From Candidatus Saccharimonadota bacterium (GTDB lineage: Bacteria; Patescibacteriota; Saccharimonadia; Saccharimonadales; Saccharimonadaceae): a DNA stretch of 7,834 nucleotides. The notes under the pieces are model-generated. The model had not been told where the DNA came from, ran no database searches, and saw nothing but the letters and a program-made list of their open reading frames with translations. A program made the position numbers and the translations under genes. Positions 5,871 to 7,834 of the stretch are shown one piece after another (position 1 is the first letter of the stretch; each line of letters starts with the position of its first letter). The stretch is taken from NCBI GenBank assembly GCA_905373345.1, contig CAJPSU010000029.1, positions 1-7,834 on the forward strand, read 5' to 3'.

Positions 5871-7191
5871 ATTGATTCGTATCACCCGTAATGATATCGA
5901 CTGGACCGTAGAACACAACACGCGCCCAATTAAAGTCGCTGCCGCACAACATGCCAGTACGCGAGCCAAGCAGAAATACTGCGCCAGCAGAGCCATTTAC
6001 GCACCGACTATTTGATTTATGATTGACATCAACGTACAATACGTCGCCCTGCCGATCAAATTTAACCTCTGGCTTTTCTACGCCTTTCAGATCCATGTAG
6101 TGCAACTCAGCGCGCGTCGGTTCACTTGATTTTTTATACTGCAGGCTAAGGTGCATAGCGTCATCTTTCATTCTGATAGATTTCACACCTGTCATATCTG
6201 GCAGATCTAATTTGACCACTCTTGTTAAGCGTTTTACGTCGCGCGGCAATTCCGCGCTCACTTGTAGTCCAAATATCGCTGTACTTGAAATCGCGAACGA
6301 GCCAATAATCAGCGCCGCCAGCATGCTCAGGACCACCGATCGGCGCGTCCGCCATGTCAACGCCATCGTTGCAAATAGACCGCACAACAGTACGAGCGCT
6401 ATACCGCCGACGATCAGCGATATCAGCATGCCTAGTACATACGGCTGCGCCGTAAAGCCATCAAGCAACCCGATAATTGAGAAACCAGACCAACCGCCAA
6501 CGACAAGAGCGATCAGGAAGCCTGCCATCATTATTAACGCGACCACACCTGTCGTGATGCCAATACACTTTCTCACGATCTCGCTGCCATTGCTAACAAT
6601 ATCCCGACCTGCTATCTCGCCCATTGAAAAATTCTTCAAACTGTCCAGCGTCACCGGTTCACCGCGCATCTGTAATTTATCGGCTGCTGTTTTCGCTTCG
6701 GGAACCACGAGCCACAATACAATATAGACAAGCACTGCCGTACCAAACGACACAAACAATAATCCGACCGCGATCAGCCGCACTAGCACAACATCAATAC
6801 CAAAATATGCCGCCAAACCGCTGCATACACCACCGAGCACACCCTGCTGCGTATCGCGCATGAGGCGTTTCGACGGCTTATATCGCGTATCATTTGGAGA
6901 TTCTGTAGCTTCGTCCGATGACTCGCGCGTTTCACCGTTTTCCGAGAACTCTTTTGGATCGCCCATTTGCGTTTTCAATGCATTGACGTCATCAAGCGAA
7001 ATAACACCGTCTTTTGCGACGCCGCGCTCCGCTAGCAGCTCAACCATGCGCGCCTCAATTTCCCGCATCGCCTCTGGCTCGGCTTGCATCGTTTTTTCGA
7101 TCGCAGCTAAATACTTTTCAAGTGCTTTTTTTGCATCAACCTCTACGCTGTACGGCGTTTTCGCCAAGTGCATTCTAGTAACTTCTTTCAC
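5854..7191 (-). CDS. HAAS-like/PspC-domain membrane protein with beta-rich C-terminal domain
   Basis: The protein has 445 aa. Residues ~18-83 form a helical domain ('ALEKYLAAIEKTMQAEPEA', then 'ALKTQMGDPKEF') resembling the HAAS/DUF1700-type domain linked with PadR regulators. A polar linker (84-107) follows. Residues 108-166 are a PspC domain ('GVLGGVCSGLAAYFGIDVVLVRLIAV') with the first membrane helix (~140-163). Three more helices lie near 209-232, 251-276 and 286-308. The C-terminal ~125 residues are beta-rich, perhaps a Toastrack-like (DUF4097/LiaF-type) domain; that is inference. PspC proteins act in envelope-stress responses. The start is GTG at 7189-7191 with AAAGGAG 7 nt upstream, overlapping the PadR stop by 4 nt (GTGA), so translation is probably coupled. 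Cys397 and Cys415 in the C-terminal domain could pair if it is extracytoplasmic. Confidence 0.85.
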   Translation of the reverse strand: MKEVTRMHLAKTPYSVEVDAKKALEKYLAAIEKTMQAEPEAMREIEARMVELLAERGVAKDGVISLDDVNALKTQMGDPKEFSENGETRESSDEATESPNDTRYKPSKRLMRDTQQGVLGGVCSGLAAYFGIDVVLVRLIAVGLLFVSFGTAVLVYIVLWLVVPEAKTAADKLQMRGEPVTLDSLKNFSMGEIAGRDIVSNGSEIVRKCIGITTGVVALIMMAGFLIALVVGGWSGFSIIGLLDGFTAQPYVLGMLISLIVGGIALVLLCGLFATMALTWRTRRSVVLSMLAALIIGSFAISSTAIFGLQVSAELPRDVKRLTRVVKLDLPDMTGVKSIRMKDDAMHLSLQYKKSSEPTRAELHYMDLKGVEKPEVKFDRQGDVLYVDVNHKSNSRCVNGSAGAVFLLGSRTGMLCGSDFNWARVVFYGPVDIITGDTNQFELAE

Positions 7192-7589
7192 GACTTCGCT
7201 CCTTTCTCTAGCGTTTTTAGCGTCGAGCTTAGCGTTTTAATACGCTGTTTTAGTTCAATCATAACGCGCTGCCCATACTCTGTGAGAGCATAGTATTTGC
7301 GCGGCGGCCCCTGCTCGCTTTCCTGCCAATCGTAGCGCAACAAGCCATCACGCTGCAGCCGCCCAAGGAGCGGATAAATCGTCCCCTCTACCACGACGAG
7401 CTCTGCCTGATGCAACCGCTTGACGAGATCGCCGGTATAATGTGGCTGCTGCGCGCAAATCACAAGCACGCAATACGCCAAAAATCCTTTGCGCAATTGC
7501 GTCGCAAGCTGATCGGCGTAGCTTTCTGCGCTTTTAGTTGGCTGCGGCGGCTGGTTGACTGCGCCGCTAGAATCTGCATTTTGATCCAT
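7188..7589 (-). CDS. PadR-family transcriptional regulator
   Basis: This 133-aa winged-helix DNA-binding protein has PadR signatures 'GTIYPLLGRLQRDGLL' (69-84, recognition helix) and 'GPPRKYYALTEYG' (94-106, wing). A C-terminal helix (107-130) probably mediates dimerisation. The first ~30 residues are a polar Pro/Gln/Ser-rich extension absent from most PadR proteins. ATG at 7587-7589 is chosen over the upstream in-frame ATG at 7610 because AAAGGAG (7595-7601) lies 5 nt before it. The upstream choice would place that ribosome binding site inside the gene. The stop overlaps the start of the PspC-domain gene. PadR proteins usually repress their own operon and often pair with membrane proteins carrying HAAS/PspC domains, so autoregulation of this pair is likely. 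Confidence 0.93.
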   Translation of the reverse strand: MDQNADSSGAVNQPPQPTKSAESYADQLATQLRKGFLAYCVLVICAQQPHYTGDLVKRLHQAELVVVEGTIYPLLGRLQRDGLLRYDWQESEQGPPRKYYALTEYGQRVMIELKQRIKTLSSTLKTLEKGAKS

Positions 7590-7612
7590 GCATACTCCTT
7601 TCGTTATCATTC

Positions 7613-7625
7613 GAAGATTATCTTC
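7613..7625. promoter_or_regulatory. Perfect 13-bp dyad GAAGATTATCTTC, candidate PadR operator
   Basis: GAAGAT-T-ATCTTC is a perfect 6-bp inverted repeat around one central base. It lies between the predicted start of transcription (near 7630) and the regulator's ribosome binding site. The arms are too short for a terminator and there is no U-tract, so a protein-binding site is the simplest reading. Confidence 0.45.
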
Positions 7626-7636
7626 ATTAGTTCTAT

Positions 7637-7663
7637 GTTATACAAAGTATTATAAAAAGTCAA
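7637..7663 (-). promoter_or_regulatory. Promoter of the PadR-PspC operon
   Basis: On the minus strand -35 TTGACT (7663-7658) is followed after a short 15-nt spacer by TATAAC (7642-7637). A second TATAAT (7654-7649) is too close to the -35 to pair with it. The imperfect dyad ATAC-AAA-GTAT (7640-7650) overlaps the -10 region and could be part of an operator. The short spacer suggests a weak or regulated promoter. Confidence 0.5.
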
Positions 7664-7742
7664 GCAGCATTTCCTTGCTATTTCAACCTACTAGCTTTGT
7701 TGCTTTTTTAGCTCGATCTTAATTACACTCAGCTAAGCAAAA

Positions 7743-7834
7743 TTACCAGCCGCCGACGCCGCCTCCTCCACCGCCGCCGCCAGCAAATCCACCGCCCGAT
7801 GAACCGCCGAAGCTTGACGACGAGCTAACACTGC
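7743..7834 (-). CDS. C-terminal end of a glycine-tailed membrane protein (DUF2207/TPM-like), cut by window edge
   Basis: The last 29 codons before TAA (7743-7745) read V-S-S-S-S-S-F-G-G-S-S-G-G-G-F-A-G, then a run of seven glycines counting that last G, then V-G-G-W. Ser-rich then polyglycine tails ending in an aromatic residue are typical of the C-terminus of DUF2207 predicted membrane proteins and TPM-domain proteins. The domains that would decide between these lie outside the window. The gene ends about 154 nt before the PadR start on the same strand. No clear terminator follows it, so transcription could continue towards the PadR operon. Confidence 0.6.
   Translation of the reverse strand, partial: SVSSSSSFGGSSGGGFAGGGGGGGGVGGW

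Noticed and set aside
6212..6727. 171-codon open frame on the plus strand opposite the PspC-domain gene
   Set aside because: It is antisense to a well-supported gene, lacks a ribosome binding site and domain features, and is explained by the codon usage of the opposite strand. The same applies to open frames at 5068-5328, 6860-7240 and 2145-2492.
7672..7742. Terminator after the glycine-tailed protein gene
   Set aside because: A TTAGCT/AGCTAA pairing with a 17-nt loop is present, but on the minus strand it is followed by A residues rather than a T-tract.
7746..7795. GC-rich CCG/GCC repeat-like stretch at the right end as a DNA repeat or CRISPR-like element
   Set aside because: On the minus strand it is simply the glycine codons of a protein tail ending in Trp-stop. 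There are no regular spaced repeats.
1..7834. UGA recoded to glycine as in Gracilibacteria/Absconditabacteria
   Set aside because: The PadR gene ends with TGA overlapping the next start, and I noticed no internal TGA in the conserved proteins.

Overview
The window looks like a chromosomal piece from a Candidate Phyla Radiation (Patescibacteria) bacterium, most likely Saccharibacteria (TM7). This is inferred from gene content and style: short Shine-Dalgarno leaders of the AAAGGAG type, GTG starts, a divergent quinone-type dihydroorotate dehydrogenase, a DUF5663-like small acidic protein, and a protein with a polyglycine-Trp tail of the DUF2207/TPM kind. No taxonomic search was possible. TGA, TAG and TAA all end genes here, so the UGA-to-glycine code of Gracilibacteria/Absconditabacteria is excluded.

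Left part (1-3017, all minus strand). In transcription order this holds serS (seryl-tRNA synthetase), then pyrD (GTG start 3 nt after the serS stop), then hpf (a short ribosome hibernation factor with its own extended -10 promoter). A strong intrinsic terminator follows hpf. A promoter region and the first 14 codons of secA run off the left edge. The hpf-secA order is a classical bacterial pairing.

Middle (3018-4978). A divergent intergenic region carries a good plus-strand promoter and a possible leaderless serS promoter. The plus-strand transcription unit holds a long, highly charged, coiled-coil-rich reading frame of 478 codons interrupted by one in-frame TAG at codon 107. It is followed 21 nt later by a small, very acidic DUF5663-like protein. 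A near-perfect 14-bp-stem terminator closes the unit and may also serve uppP, which converges on it.

Right part (4978-7834, minus strand). In transcription order this holds the 3' end of a glycine-tailed membrane protein, then a PadR-type regulator, then (4-nt overlap) a HAAS-like/PspC/four-helix membrane protein with a beta-rich C-terminus, then uppP (undecaprenyl-diphosphate phosphatase). A consensus promoter for uppP is embedded in the end of the PspC gene. This reads as a cell-envelope stress and maintenance cluster: a PadR repressor with a dyad operator candidate, its membrane sensor/effector, and a lipid-carrier recycling enzyme.

The points most worth a second look are the TAG-interrupted coiled-coil gene, the dihydroorotate dehydrogenase that joins a class 2-like N-terminus to a class 1-like cysteine at the catalytic-base position, and the PadR-PspC envelope module with its operator candidates. 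I saw no mobile element, CRISPR array, tRNA or rRNA. No stretch longer than 300 bases is left without a gene if the 3446-3985 segment is accepted as part of the interrupted reading frame.
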